This document shows, piece by piece, positions 9,407 through 18,186 of a DNA stretch of 64,000 nucleotides. Origin of the DNA: Variovorax sp. IB41 (GTDB lineage Bacteria; Pseudomonadota; Gammaproteobacteria; Burkholderiales; Burkholderiaceae_C); assembly GCF_016405905.1 (NCBI RefSeq), contig NZ_JAEFCB010000007.1:225588-289587 (forward strand), written 5' to 3'. Made by a program: the position numbers and the translations under genes. Position 1 is the first letter of the stretch. Every line of letters begins with the position of its first letter. Below the pieces are notes generated by a model. That model was not told the origin of the DNA, did not search any database, and saw only the letters and a list, made by a program, of their open reading frames with translations.

Positions 9407-9907
9407 ATGATGAAAAACCTTTTGAACGTTTTGGGTGGCCTTGCCTTGATGGGCACCACCATGATGACCCAGGCCCAGACGCCGCCCGCCGCGCCGGTCG
9501 CCCCTGTTGCCGCCGTTGCCGAGCTCCAGGCCGGTTTCGTGAAATCGGTGCGTGGCAACGTGCAGTTGCTCAGCGCCGCCGGCACCACGCGCACCGCCGC
9601 CGCCGGCGATGCACTGGGGTCCGTGGACCGCATCGTGACCGGTCCCGATTCTTCGGCCTCCGTGGTTCTTCGCGACGACACGACCCTGGTGGTCGGGCCC
9701 TCCTCGCGCATGGACCTGAAGGAATTCCACTTCGACTCCACCACGCGCGACGGCGGCCTCCTGGTCTCGCTGTTGCGCGGCTCGATGCGCATGATCACCG
9801 GCCTCATCGGCAAGACCAACCCCGACGCCGTGCGGGTCGAGACGCAAACGGCCACCATCGGCATCCGCGGCACCGACTTCATCGTGCAAACCGACGGGCA
9901 GCCATGA
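9407..9907 (+). CDS. FecR domain-containing exported protein
   Basis: A 166-residue protein with a signal peptide (MMKNLLNVL..., cleavage probably after AQA near residue 24) and a FecR-like domain: VKSVRGNVQLL, the DRIVTGPDSSASVVLRD strand-rich core and a terminal TIGIRGTDFIV. Unlike ferric-citrate FecR it has no membrane anti-sigma segment and no sigma factor beside it, so it is better seen as a periplasmic FecR-fold protein. Its stop overlaps the start of the OmpA-like lipoprotein (ATGA), suggesting a functional pair at the envelope. Start may be 9407 or 9410. Confidence 0.85.
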   Translation: MMKNLLNVLGGLALMGTTMMTQAQTPPAAPVAPVAAVAELQAGFVKSVRGNVQLLSAAGTTRTAAAGDALGSVDRIVTGPDSSASVVLRDDTTLVVGPSSRMDLKEFHFDSTTRDGGLLVSLLRGSMRMITGLIGKTNPDAVRVETQTATIGIRGTDFIVQTDGQP

Positions 9908-10530
9908 TGATGATGACGAAAACCCCGTCGCACCGCCTTCTCCTTCTCCCCACCGCACTGATCACCCTCCTGCTTGCCGCTTGCTCGACGCCGGGCACGC
10001 GGGTGGTGCTGCTTCCGCAGGCCGACGGCAGGCCGTCCGCCGTCGTGGTGCGCGCCAAGGATGGGGAGGAAATCCTCTCCCAGCCCTACCAGCGCGCCAC
10101 GGCCGCGGTGGGCGCCAAGGGCGCGCCGGTGGTCGACCAGGCCGATTCGGCCAAGGTCCAGGCGGACAACAAGCCGCTGTTCGACATGCGCCCGCCCCCG
10201 CCGCAGCGCTACACGGTGTTCTTCGAGGTCGGCGGCACCACGCTGACCCCGGCGTCGCAGCAGATCATGACCGAGGCCCTGGCCGCGGCCCTGGCCCGCA
10301 GCGGCGGCGACATCGTGGTGACGGGCCACACCGATACCAAGGGCACCGGCGAATCGAACGACCAGCTGTCGCGCCGCCGGGCGCAGGAAGTGGTTCAGTT
10401 GTTCGTCGAGCGGCAGTTCCCGGCCAACCGCGTCGAGGCCGTGGGCCGCGGCGAGCGCGACCTGGCCGTGCCGACCGCTGACGAGGTGGACGAGCCGCGC
10501 AACCGGCGCGTCACCATCGAAGTCCGCTGA
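9904..10530 (+). CDS. OmpA family peptidoglycan-associated lipoprotein
   Basis: A 208-residue lipoprotein. The signal peptide ends in a lipobox LLAAC with the acylated cysteine at residue 27. The C-terminal half is an OmpA-like domain: a YTVFFEVGGTTLTP strand, VVTGHTDTKG, the LSRRRAQEV helix and a terminal RRVTIEVR, as expected for peptidoglycan (meso-diaminopimelate) binding. The aspartate in GHTDT and the arginine in NRRV fit the binding site. It is translationally coupled to the FecR-domain gene. It probably anchors the outer membrane to the cell wall. Confidence 0.9.
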   Translation: MMMMTKTPSHRLLLLPTALITLLLAACSTPGTRVVLLPQADGRPSAVVVRAKDGEEILSQPYQRATAAVGAKGAPVVDQADSAKVQADNKPLFDMRPPPPQRYTVFFEVGGTTLTPASQQIMTEALAAALARSGGDIVVTGHTDTKGTGESNDQLSRRRAQEVVQLFVERQFPANRVEAVGRGERDLAVPTADEVDEPRNRRVTIEVR

Positions 10531-10540
10531 ACGCGGGCGA

Positions 10541-11749
10541 TCAGCTCAGGGTCACCCGCGCGAACTTGCGCTTGCCGACCTGCACCACGTAGCTGCCCGC
10601 GGGCAGCTTCAGCGCCTTGTCGCTGATCACGACCGAGTCGACGCGCACCCCGCCGCCGTCGATCAGGCGGTTGCCGTCCCCGGCTGAAGACGCCAGGTTC
10701 GCCTGCTTGAGCAGTTGGCCGATGCCCATCGGCGCGCCACTGAGCGACACCTCGGGAATCTCGTCCGGCACGCCGCCCTTGCTGCGGTTGATGAAATCCT
10801 GCTCCGCCGTCTCGGCCGCCGCCGCGCTGTGGAAGCGCGCGGTGATTTCCTTGGCCAGCGCGACCTTCGCATCCTTCGGATTGCGGCCGCCGGCGATTTC
10901 GGCCTTCAGCGCCTCGATCTGTTCCAGCGACTGGAAGCTCAGCAGCGTGTACCAGCGCCACATCAGGTCATCGGAAATCGACAGCACCTTGGCGAACATG
11001 GTGTTGGCGTCTTCGCTGATGCCGATGTAATTGTTCTTGCTCTTGGACATCTTCTCGACGCCATCGAGCCCTTCCAGCAGCGGCATAGTGAGTATGCACT
11101 GCGGTTCCTGGCCGTATTCCTGCTGGAGATGACGGCCCACGAGCAAGTTGAACTTCTGGTCCGTGCCGCCCAATTCAAGGTCGCTCTTGAGCGCCACCGA
11201 GTCGTAGCCCTGCATCAGCGGATAGAGGAATTCGTGCACCGAAATCGACTGGCCGGCCTTGAAGCGTTTGTTGAAGTCGTCGCGCTCCATCATCCGGGCC
11301 ACCGTGTACTTGGCGGCCAGCTGGATCATTCCGCGGGCGCCCAGCGGGTCGCTCCACTCGGAGTTGTACCGAATCTCGGTCTTCTCGGGGTCCAGCACGA
11401 GGCTGGCCTGCTTGTAGTAAGTCTGGGCGTTGGCCTCGATCTGCTCCCGGGTGAGCGGCGGACGGGTGTTGTTGCGGCCGGAGGGGTCGCCGATCGTGCT
11501 GGTGAAATCGCCGATCAGGAAGATCACCCGGTGCCCCAGGTCCTGGAGCTGGCGCATCTTGTTAAGCACCACCGTGTGGCCGATGTGGATGTCCGGCGCG
11601 GTCGGGTCGAGCCCGAGCTTGATGCGAAGTGGCGTTCCGGTCGCCTCGGAGCGCTGGAGCTTGCGCACCCACTCGTCCTGCGGCAGCAACTCGTCAGCCC
11701 CACGGAGGGATATTTCGAGCGCACGTCCTACACTATTTGAGAGGGTCAT
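10541..11749 (-). CDS. tyrS: Tyrosine--tRNA ligase
   Basis: A 402-residue class I aminoacyl-tRNA synthetase that charges tRNA-Tyr. The HIGH motif is DIHIGHTV (residues 53-60), the KMSKS loop is EKMSKSKNN near residue 233, and a C-terminal S4-like RNA-binding domain ends in VQVGKRKFARVTL. It is transcribed divergently from the M23 peptidase gene. Confidence 0.97.
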   Translation of the reverse strand: MTLSNSVGRALEISLRGADELLPQDEWVRKLQRSEATGTPLRIKLGLDPTAPDIHIGHTVVLNKMRQLQDLGHRVIFLIGDFTSTIGDPSGRNNTRPPLTREQIEANAQTYYKQASLVLDPEKTEIRYNSEWSDPLGARGMIQLAAKYTVARMMERDDFNKRFKAGQSISVHEFLYPLMQGYDSVALKSDLELGGTDQKFNLLVGRHLQQEYGQEPQCILTMPLLEGLDGVEKMSKSKNNYIGISEDANTMFAKVLSISDDLMWRWYTLLSFQSLEQIEALKAEIAGGRNPKDAKVALAKEITARFHSAAAAETAEQDFINRSKGGVPDEIPEVSLSGAPMGIGQLLKQANLASSAGDGNRLIDGGGVRVDSVVISDKALKLPAGSYVVQVGKRKFARVTLS

Positions 11750-11785
11750 GGATGTAACAGATTCGGCCTTTACGGGCTTTTTTGG

Positions 11786-11813
11786 CTGACTTTAGGGATG
11801 CCGAAGCTATACT
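11786..11813 (+). promoter_or_regulatory. Candidate sigma-70 promoter upstream of M23 peptidase gene
   Basis: CTGACT at 11786-11791, a 16-base gap and TATACT at 11808-11813 match a sigma-70 promoter only moderately at -35 and well at -10. A terminator-like hairpin lies 15 bases downstream of the -10. Confidence 0.4.
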
Positions 11814-11827
11814 CAGCCCGACTTTTC

Positions 11828-11857
11828 AAGCGCCGAATTCTAAGCGGCGCTTTTTCC
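11828..11857 (+). terminator. Intrinsic terminator or attenuator hairpin ahead of M23 peptidase gene
   Basis: Arms AAGCGCCG (11828-11835) and CGGCGCTT (11845-11852) form an 8-base-pair stem with a 9-base loop, followed by TTT. Read on the plus strand it sits between a candidate promoter and the M23 peptidase gene, so it may attenuate that gene. It could also end an antisense transcript from tyrS. Confidence 0.55.
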
Positions 11858-11932
11858 GCACCGTCTCCTGCCGCCCTGAACGCACTGGGCCTTGCAGCAC
11901 GGATTTGCAGAACCTGAGCTGGAATTCATAGT

Positions 11933-13279
11933 TTGATCAACGGCATTCTTGCCGCCGAGGAGCTCCTTGCTTCTCGCGTGGCCTATACGTTCCGTACCTA
12001 TCCCAAGCAGATCACGGCGCTCATCGCCGCGGCCATGCTGAGCGCCGGCACCCTCGCGGTGGCCTCGCTGGGTCCTGACGCTTCCGACCTTCCGGTCCAC
12101 CAGATCCTCGAAGCCACGGCGCCCCAGTCTTTCGCAGACCAGACGGCTTCGCTCGAGAACTTCAGCTTCACGCTGTTTCGCACCGACATCACCCGCTCGA
12201 GCGACACGGCCGAAGCCCTTCTGAGGCGCCTGGGCATTTCCGATCCCGCAGCCACCGCCTTCGTGCGCGGCAGCGGCGAAGCCCGCAATGCGCTGTTCGC
12301 CCGCGCCGGCCGCACCATCACGGCCGAAGCCACGCAGGAAAACCAGCTCAAGAAGCTGAGCGCCCGCTGGATTCCCGACGGTGACGGCGGCTTCAAGCGT
12401 TTCGTCATCGAGCGCACGCCGGTCGGCTTCGTCGCCCTCACCGAGCGCGACACGCTGACGCCGGGCACGCGCCTGGCCAGCGGCACCATCCGCACCTCGC
12501 TGTTCGCCGCCACCGACGACTCGCGCATTCCCGACGCGGTGGCGAGCCAGCTGGCCGACATCTTCGCGGGCGACGTCGACGTGCGGGCTCTGCGCAAGGG
12601 CGACCGCTTCGCCGTGGTCTACGAGACTTTCGAAGCCGACGGACAGGCGCTGCGCAGCGGCCGCGTGCTCTCGGCCGAGTTCGAGAACAACGGCAAGATC
12701 CACCAGGCCGTCTGGTTCCAGCCCCCGGGCGCGGGCCAGAAGGGCAGCTACTACCGCCCGAACGGCGACAGCCTGCGCAAGGCCTACCTGGCGACGCCGG
12801 TCGAGTTCTCGCGCGTGTCCAGCGGTTTCGCGATGCGCATGCATCCGATCCTGAACAGCTGGCGCCAGCACAACGGCATCGACTACGCGGCGCCCACCGG
12901 CACCTCGGTGCGCACGGTCGGCGACGGCACGGTCGATTTCGCGGGCACGCAGAGCGGCTACGGCAACATCATCATCATCACGCACCGCAACAACCAGCAA
13001 ACGGCGTATGCGCACCTGAGCCGCATCGACGTCAAGGCCGGCCAGAGCGTGAGCCAGGGCCAGGCGATCGGCGCCGTGGGCTCCACGGGCTGGGCCACCG
13101 GTCCGCACCTGCACTTCGAATTCCGCGTGGGCGGCGTCTATCAGGACCCGGCCACCATCGCGCAAGAAGGCGGCGCCCCGATCACCGCGGCGCTGCGCCC
13201 GGCGTTCGAGCGGATCGCCGTCGGCGCCCGCACCGAGCTGGCAGCCGCCTTCTCCGTCATCCAGGCCAGCGCGGACTGA
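11933..13279 (+). CDS. M23 family metallopeptidase (LytM-type murein hydrolase)
   Basis: A 448-residue envelope protein with an N-terminal membrane anchor or signal (ITALIAAAMLSAGTLAVASL, about residues 24-43) and a C-terminal M23 peptidase domain. Zinc-site motifs are HNGIDYA (about residues 313-319; His and Asp ligands) and HLHFEFRVGG (about 392). The middle region resembles the OapA/NlpD-like part of cell-separation endopeptidases that cut peptide cross-links. The start is a TTG at 11933 with GGA about nine bases upstream; a GTG at 11979 is the alternative. It is followed by anmK, so both neighbours act on cell-wall material. Confidence 0.92.
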   Translation: MINGILAAEELLASRVAYTFRTYPKQITALIAAAMLSAGTLAVASLGPDASDLPVHQILEATAPQSFADQTASLENFSFTLFRTDITRSSDTAEALLRRLGISDPAATAFVRGSGEARNALFARAGRTITAEATQENQLKKLSARWIPDGDGGFKRFVIERTPVGFVALTERDTLTPGTRLASGTIRTSLFAATDDSRIPDAVASQLADIFAGDVDVRALRKGDRFAVVYETFEADGQALRSGRVLSAEFENNGKIHQAVWFQPPGAGQKGSYYRPNGDSLRKAYLATPVEFSRVSSGFAMRMHPILNSWRQHNGIDYAAPTGTSVRTVGDGTVDFAGTQSGYGNIIIITHRNNQQTAYAHLSRIDVKAGQSVSQGQAIGAVGSTGWATGPHLHFEFRVGGVYQDPATIAQEGGAPITAALRPAFERIAVGARTELAAAFSVIQASAD

Positions 13280-13318
13280 GCACGCTCGCGGCGGTCTTCT
13301 CCAGACACCGATCCTGAG

Positions 13319-14443
13319 ATGGCCGCCGAGCTTTTCATCGGCCTGATGTCGGGCACATCGCTCGACGGCGTCGACGGCGTGCTTGCCGACCTTTCCGACG
13401 GCCGGATCGCGGTGAAGGCCTACGCCACCGCGGAGTTTCCCGTGGCCTTGCGCGCGGAGCTCATGGCGCTCAACACCCCCGGCGACAACGAACTGCATCG
13501 CGCGGCGCTGGCCGGCAACGGGCTCGCCCGGGCCTATGCCGGCGTGGTCCAGCAACTGCTGGCGGACAGCGGCATCGCCGCAGGAGCGATCACCGCCATC
13601 GGCGCGCACGGGCAGACGGTGCGCCACCGGCCGCTCGAATTCGACGACGTCGGCTACACCCTGCAGATCAACAACCCCTCGCTGCTGGCCGAGCTGACCG
13701 GCATCGACGTGGTCGGCGACTTCCGCAGCCGCGACCTCGCCGCCGGCGGCCAGGGCGCGCCGCTGGTGCCGGCGTTTCACCGCGCCCTGTTCGCGCGTGC
13801 CGACGAAACCGTCGCGGTGCTGAACATCGGCGGCATTTCCAACTTGAGCCTGCTCCCGGCCACCAATGCCCCCGATGGCGCCATCGTGCTGGGCTTCGAC
13901 TGCGGTCCCGGCAACGCGCTGATGGACCACTGGTGCCAGACCTACCAGGGCCAGCCCTTCGACCGCGGCGGCCAGTGGGCGGCCAGCGGGCAGGTGCTGC
14001 CTCAACTGCTCGCACAGTTGCGGGCCGATCCGTATTTCGCCAAGGCGCCGCCGAAAAGCACGGGGCGCGACCTGTTCAATCCGACCTGGCTGGCCTCGCA
14101 CCTCGGGACCACGGCCATGGCGCCTGCCGATGTGCAGGCCACGTTGACGGAGTTGACAGCCAGCACCTGTGCCGCCGATCTCGTCAGCTACGGAAAAGAT
14201 AGCAAGCTGCTGATCGTCTGCGGCGGTGGCGCGCTGAACGACCATCTCCTTGGACGCCTACGCACGCTGCTTCCCGGTGTGCAGGTGGTGGCATCGACCG
14301 ACCAAGGCCTGCCACCTCAGCAGGTCGAGGCCGCGGCGTTTGCCTGGCTCGCGCGGTGCACCGTTCGGCGCGAGGCGGGCAATCTGGCCAGCGTGACCGG
14401 GGCGCGCGGTGCGCGGGTGCTGGGCGCGATCTACCCGGCCTGA
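13319..14443 (+). CDS. anmK: Anhydro-N-acetylmuramic acid kinase
   Basis: A 374-residue kinase that hydrolyses and phosphorylates anhydroMurNAc to MurNAc-6-phosphate in peptidoglycan recycling. Family motifs are GLMSGTSLDGVDG at the N-terminus (ATP site), GAHGQTVRHRP, VLNIGGISNLS and GFDCGPGNALMDHW. Length is typical. It lies 40 bases after the M23 peptidase gene on the same strand and is convergent with the MFS exporter, whose stop is only four bases away. Confidence 0.96.
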   Translation: MAAELFIGLMSGTSLDGVDGVLADLSDGRIAVKAYATAEFPVALRAELMALNTPGDNELHRAALAGNGLARAYAGVVQQLLADSGIAAGAITAIGAHGQTVRHRPLEFDDVGYTLQINNPSLLAELTGIDVVGDFRSRDLAAGGQGAPLVPAFHRALFARADETVAVLNIGGISNLSLLPATNAPDGAIVLGFDCGPGNALMDHWCQTYQGQPFDRGGQWAASGQVLPQLLAQLRADPYFAKAPPKSTGRDLFNPTWLASHLGTTAMAPADVQATLTELTASTCAADLVSYGKDSKLLIVCGGGALNDHLLGRLRTLLPGVQVVASTDQGLPPQQVEAAAFAWLARCTVRREAGNLASVTGARGARVLGAIYPA

Positions 14444-14446
14444 GCC

Positions 14447-15880
14447 TCAGCCCTGACCGGAAACTTCCGGTTGCGCAGGCTGCGCTGCGCGAACTTCCGC
14501 GGGCAGATGCCAGAAGATCAAGGCAGATGCCACCGTGATCAGACCCATGCTCGCAAAAGTGGCCTGAAAGGCGTCGAGCGTGTGCGCGGCCGTTTCGGTG
14601 CCAAAGATGCCGTTGTAGCCCGCCAGCACGGCGCCAGCGGCCGCTACGCCCAGGCTCATCGCCAGCATCTGCACCATCGACAGCAGGCTGTTGCCGCTGC
14701 TGGCCATGCTGCCGTCCAGGTCCTTGAGCGTGATCGTGTTCATCGCGGTGAACTGCAGGGAATTGACCGCACCGAAAGCCAGCAGTTGCAGCACGTGAAG
14801 CACCATGGGCTGGCCGGGCGCCGTCAGGCCGAAGCTGGCCATCGTGCAGCCCACCAGCACCGTGTTGACCACCAGCACCTTGCGATAGCCGTGGCGGGTG
14901 ATCAGCGGCGTGGCAAAGCGCTTCATGGCCATGCCCGCCAGCGCGATCGGCAGCATCATCAGGCCGGCCCGCACCGGCGAATAGCCCATCGACACCTGCA
15001 GCAGCAGCGGCACGAGAAAGGGCATGCAACTGCTGCCAAGGCGCGAGAACAGATTGCCGATCAGCCCGATGCTGAGCGTCGGCACGCCGAACAGCGAGGG
15101 CGCGAACAGGGGCTCCGGCGTGCGCGCGGCGCGCAGCCAGTAGGCCACCACACTCGCGAAGCCGAAGATCAGCACGACCATCACACCGCCCTGGCGCAGG
15201 CCGAGTTCGGACACGCCGTCCAGCGCCAGCGAGATCGCCACCATGCCGAAGGCCAGCATCGCGTAGCCCACGCTGTCGAAGCGCTTCTGGATGGCGCCGC
15301 GCAGGTCCGGCATGTACTTGAGCGTGGCGATGCAGCCCGCTAGGCCGACCGGCACGTTGATCAGGAAGATCCAGTGCCAGGAGGCGTACTGCACCAGCCA
15401 GCCGCCCAGCGTGGGCCCCAGCAAGGGGCCTATGAGCCCCGGGATCGCGACGAAACTCATCGCCTGGAGGAATTCGCCTCGCGGCACCGTGCGCAGCAGC
15501 GCCAGGCGCCCCACAGGCAGCAGCAACGCGCCGCCCAGGCCCTGCACCACCCGAGCGGCCACGAGCTGCCCCAACCCCTGCGACAGCGCGCAGAGCACCG
15601 ACCCGGCGGCGAACAGCACGATGGCCGCGAAGAAGATGCGCCGCGTGCCAAATCGGTCGGCGATCCAGCCCGAGGCGGGGATCAGCATCGCCATCGTGAG
15701 CGCATAGGCCACCACCACCGACTGCATCCGCAGCGGGCTCACGCTCAGGCTCGCGGCCATGGCCGGCAGCGCGGTGTTGATGATGGTGGCGTCCAGCGTC
15801 TGCATGAAGAAGCCGACGGCCACGAGCCACAAGAGGCTCTTGCGGGAGGGATCGACGGCGGTGGCGGCTTCGGACGTCAT
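14447..15880 (-). CDS. MFS drug-type exporter, DHA2 (EmrB/QacA) family
   Basis: A 477-residue, roughly 14-span transporter. Motif A-like GWIADRFGTRR follows the second span, and the motif C-like segment GLIGPLLGPTLGGWLV marks it as an antiporter of the DHA family. The N-terminal DATIINTALPAM is characteristic of DHA2 members. Start taken at 15880 (MTSEAATAV). The substrate cannot be predicted, and no dedicated regulator lies next to it. Confidence 0.92.
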   Translation of the reverse strand: MTSEAATAVDPSRKSLLWLVAVGFFMQTLDATIINTALPAMAASLSVSPLRMQSVVVAYALTMAMLIPASGWIADRFGTRRIFFAAIVLFAAGSVLCALSQGLGQLVAARVVQGLGGALLLPVGRLALLRTVPRGEFLQAMSFVAIPGLIGPLLGPTLGGWLVQYASWHWIFLINVPVGLAGCIATLKYMPDLRGAIQKRFDSVGYAMLAFGMVAISLALDGVSELGLRQGGVMVVLIFGFASVVAYWLRAARTPEPLFAPSLFGVPTLSIGLIGNLFSRLGSSCMPFLVPLLLQVSMGYSPVRAGLMMLPIALAGMAMKRFATPLITRHGYRKVLVVNTVLVGCTMASFGLTAPGQPMVLHVLQLLAFGAVNSLQFTAMNTITLKDLDGSMASSGNSLLSMVQMLAMSLGVAAAGAVLAGYNGIFGTETAAHTLDAFQATFASMGLITVASALIFWHLPAEVRAAQPAQPEVSGQG

Positions 15881-15911
15881 GGAAGAAGGAAAGCGAAAAA
15901 CGACGGGCAGC

Positions 15912-15937
15912 AAAAAGCCGCCCGGAGGCGGCTTTCT
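15912..15937 (-). terminator. Intrinsic terminator after erpA
   Basis: On the minus strand AAAGCCGCC (15935-15927) and GGCGGCTTT (15922-15914) form a 9-base-pair stem with a 4-base loop and further T residues. It lies about 30 bases past the erpA stop. The stem is nearly the same as the one after rpsI. Confidence 0.8.
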
Positions 15938-15967
15938 TGGAGGGGCCTTGTCAGCGGCATCCAGGCA

Positions 15968-16333
15968 TCAGGCCGAGAAGCTCGATCCGCAGCCGCAGGT
16001 GCTGGTGGCGTTCGGGTTCTTGATCACGAACTGGGCGCCCTGGAGGTCTTCCTTGTAGTCGATCTCGGCGCCGACCAGATACTGGTAGCTCATGGCATCG
16101 ATCAGCAGCGACACGCCATTCTTGGTCATGGTGGTGTCGTCTTCGTTGGTGATTTCATCGAAGGTGAAACCGTACTGGAAGCCGGAGCAACCGCCGCCCT
16201 GCACGAACACGCGCAGCTTCAGCTCGGGGTTGCCTTCTTCGGCGATCAGGTCGGCCACCTTGGCTGCCGCGCTGTCGGTGAAGACGATCGGCTCGGGCAT
16301 CTGGGTCTGGATGTTTTCGGCTACGGCGCTCAT
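15968..16333 (-). CDS. erpA: Iron-sulfur cluster insertion protein ErpA
   Basis: A 121-residue A-type carrier that delivers [Fe-S] clusters to apo-proteins. The three cluster cysteines are C49 (GGGCSGFQ) and C113/C115 (CGCGSSF). Start at 16333 (MSAVAENIQ) with an AGGAG ribosome-binding site about ten bases upstream; the longer frame upstream is non-coding. It has its own terminator on each side and appears to be monocistronic. Confidence 0.95.
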   Translation of the reverse strand: MSAVAENIQTQMPEPIVFTDSAAAKVADLIAEEGNPELKLRVFVQGGGCSGFQYGFTFDEITNEDDTTMTKNGVSLLIDAMSYQYLVGAEIDYKEDLQGAQFVIKNPNATSTCGCGSSFSA

Positions 16334-16473
16334 GGGGGTAACTCCTTGGGGGGCCGGACATGCGGCCAATGGAACGAATGCTACTGCAATGCCGCATTTC
16401 CGGCAGGCTGACTGTGGCGTGCACCCCAACGCAAGTGGGGTCGGATGCGTCGCACGCCAAGTACTGGCAACGA

Positions 16474-16497
16474 AAAAGCCGCCCGAAGGCGGCTTTG
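16474..16497 (-). terminator. Intrinsic terminator after rplM-rpsI
   Basis: On the minus strand AAAGCCGCC/GGCGGCTTT arms (16496-16488 and 16483-16475) with loop TTCG are followed by TTT. It lies about 20 bases after the rpsI stop and closes the ribosomal-protein operon. Confidence 0.85.
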
Positions 16498-16514
16498 GTT
16501 CGCAACGAACAGGA

Positions 16515-16907
16515 TCAGCGCTTGCTGAACTGCTTGCGGCGACGGGCGGAGTGCAGACCGACCTTCTTACGTTCGACTTCACGCGCATCGCGCGTTACGA
16601 AGCCGGCTTGGCTCAGCACGGGCTTGAGCGTCGCGTCGTAGTCAATCAGCGCGCGGGTGATGCCGTGGCGCGTTGCGCCGGCTTGACCCGATTCGCCGCC
16701 ACCGTTCACGTTGACCATCACGTCGAAAGCTTCGAGGTTGTTGGTCAGCGCCAGGGGCTGCTTGGCAATCATGATCGAGGTTTCGCGGCCGAAGAACTCT
16801 TGGATGTCCTTGCCGTTGACCGTGATCTTGCCGGTGCCTTTTTTCAGAAACACACGGGCGACGCTCGATTTGCGACGGCCGGTGCCATTGTTCCATTCAC
16901 CAATCAT
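16515..16907 (-). CDS. rpsI: 30S ribosomal protein S9
   Basis: A 130-residue S9, a small-subunit head protein whose C-terminal tail reaches the P-site tRNA. The N-terminal [20 protein letters not shown], central [19 protein letters not shown] and C-terminal RRRKQFSKR are diagnostic, with the invariant terminal arginine. Start at 16907 (MIGEWNNG) gives the standard length. rplM lies 12 bases upstream in the usual rplM-rpsI operon. Confidence 0.98.
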   Translation of the reverse strand: MIGEWNNGTGRRKSSVARVFLKKGTGKITVNGKDIQEFFGRETSIMIAKQPLALTNNLEAFDVMVNVNGGGESGQAGATRHGITRALIDYDATLKPVLSQAGFVTRDAREVERKKVGLHSARRRKQFSKR

Positions 16908-16919
16908 TCTCAAGGCTCC

Positions 16920-17351
16920 TTACAGTTCCAGCACTTTGGGCTGTTGGGCGGTATGCGGGTGCTCTGCGCCACCGTAGACCTTGAGTTTCTTGATCATCGC
17001 GTATCCCAGCGGGCCCTTGGGCAGCATGCCCTTGACGGCCTTTTCCAGGGCACGGCCCGGGAACTTGGATTGCATGTCGCGGAAGTTGGTGGCACTGATG
17101 CCGCCCGGGTAGCCCGAGTGACGGTAGTACACCTTGTCGATCGACTTGGCGCCGGTGACACGCAGTTGTGCTGCGTTGATGATGACGATGAAGTCACCGG
17201 TATCGACGTGAGGCGTGTAAATGGCCTTGTGTTTGCCGCGCAAACGGAGAGCAACTTCGCTGGCTACTCGTCCGAGGACCTTGTCGGTCGCGTCAATCAC
17301 AAACCACTCGTGCGTCACGTCAGCGGGCTTGGCGCTGAACGTTTTGGTCAT
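16920..17351 (-). CDS. rplM: 50S ribosomal protein L13
   Basis: A 143-residue L13. Motifs include [37 protein letters not shown] and the late MLPKGPLG. Start at 17351 (MTKTFSAKP). It is first in the rplM-rpsI operon behind its own promoter and a leader of about 140 bases. Confidence 0.98.
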   Translation of the reverse strand: MTKTFSAKPADVTHEWFVIDATDKVLGRVASEVALRLRGKHKAIYTPHVDTGDFIVIINAAQLRVTGAKSIDKVYYRHSGYPGGISATNFRDMQSKFPGRALEKAVKGMLPKGPLGYAMIKKLKVYGGAEHPHTAQQPKVLEL

Positions 17352-17441
17352 GAGTTTTTCTCTTGAAAAAAGAGGGTTTGGCGAGCCCTTTTCCACGGTC
17401 GGCGTTCCTCTGATGGGAATCTCTTAGGTGGGTTTTCATTC

Positions 17442-17477
17442 GCCCCGCAAGCGGGTTGAATGCCTTCGCCGCGGGGC
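17442..17477 (-). promoter_or_regulatory. Hairpin in the rplM leader
   Basis: GCCCCGC (17477-17471 on the minus strand) and GCGGGGC (17448-17442) can pair across a 22-base loop within the rplM 5' leader. L13 operons are feedback-regulated in some bacteria, but I see no recognised leader family here. Confidence 0.35.
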
Positions 17478-17501
17478 TACAAAAACGCTGCGAAGCCCGC
17501 G

Positions 17502-17531
17502 ATTATATGAAGAATCGGCCGATCTGGCCAA
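17502..17531 (-). promoter_or_regulatory. Candidate sigma-70 promoter of rplM-rpsI
   Basis: On the minus strand TTGGCC (17531-17526), an 18-base gap and a perfect TATAAT (17507-17502) lie about 150 bases upstream of the rplM start, and outside the upstream lipoprotein gene. Confidence 0.6.
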
Positions 17532-17570
17532 TTTCCGCCGTCGCCGGGCTTCGCGCGGGGGCGCTGCAGC

Positions 17571-18098
17571 TCAGTGGGCCGGCGCGGCCACCGGGCTGGC
17601 CACGGCGACCCCGGTGTCGATCTTGCGAACCAGGGTGCCGGTGTCCAGGCTTTCGTCGCGGTGCCCGCTGCGGTCGTACAGACGCTCTTCGCCGATGACC
17701 ATCTGGATCCACGTCGGGTACGTGTAGGCCGTGCCGGCGCTGTCGTCCACCGCAGCGCCGATCACGCCACCGGCGATGGCGAAATTACCCAGGAAACCGA
17801 TGTTGGGACGCGAGATCGCCTGGCCGGTGGCCACGCCCTGCCCGTCGACGGCGCACTGGATCACGAGGTCGGCCCGCGAGCGGCGCACGCCGATGACCCG
17901 GCCGGAGCGCATCCTCACCTTGGCCTTGTCGTTGACCGCCCGGCATCGCGCATCGGGAATGAGCTCGCCCTTCTGCGACAGGACGTCCACGCGCATCGGC
18001 TGATCGAGCCCCTGGCTGACGGCGGCGCAGCCGCCCAGGACCGACAAAATCCCCATCGTGGCCGCGAGGCCCCAAAATCTCCAGTTCGACGGACTCAT
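17571..18098 (-). CDS. Hypothetical lipoprotein
   Basis: A 175-residue protein whose signal peptide ends in a lipobox LGGC (cysteine at residue 24). The mature part has a DVLSQKGELIPDARC segment, a basic VRMRSGRVIGVRRSRADL stretch and a glycine-rich membrane-like patch (FAIAGGVIGAAVDDSAG, about residues 106-122). This resembles small lipoproteins with a Gly-zipper-like element. Function unknown. It is divergent from rlmJ. Confidence 0.75.
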   Translation of the reverse strand: MSPSNWRFWGLAATMGILSVLGGCAAVSQGLDQPMRVDVLSQKGELIPDARCRAVNDKAKVRMRSGRVIGVRRSRADLVIQCAVDGQGVATGQAISRPNIGFLGNFAIAGGVIGAAVDDSAGTAYTYPTWIQMVIGEERLYDRSGHRDESLDTGTLVRKIDTGVAVASPVAAPAH

Positions 18099-18186
18099 CC
18101 TGTTTCCCTCTAGTTTTGTAATTTGATGTTACCGCAGCCTCTGTTGATAGGCTGTTGCACATCTGCCACCTATCCGGAATCCCCTC

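Noticed and set aside
10531..10540. Shared terminator between the OmpA-like gene and tyrS
   Set aside because: Only ten bases separate the convergent stops, and I see no hairpin with a T run.
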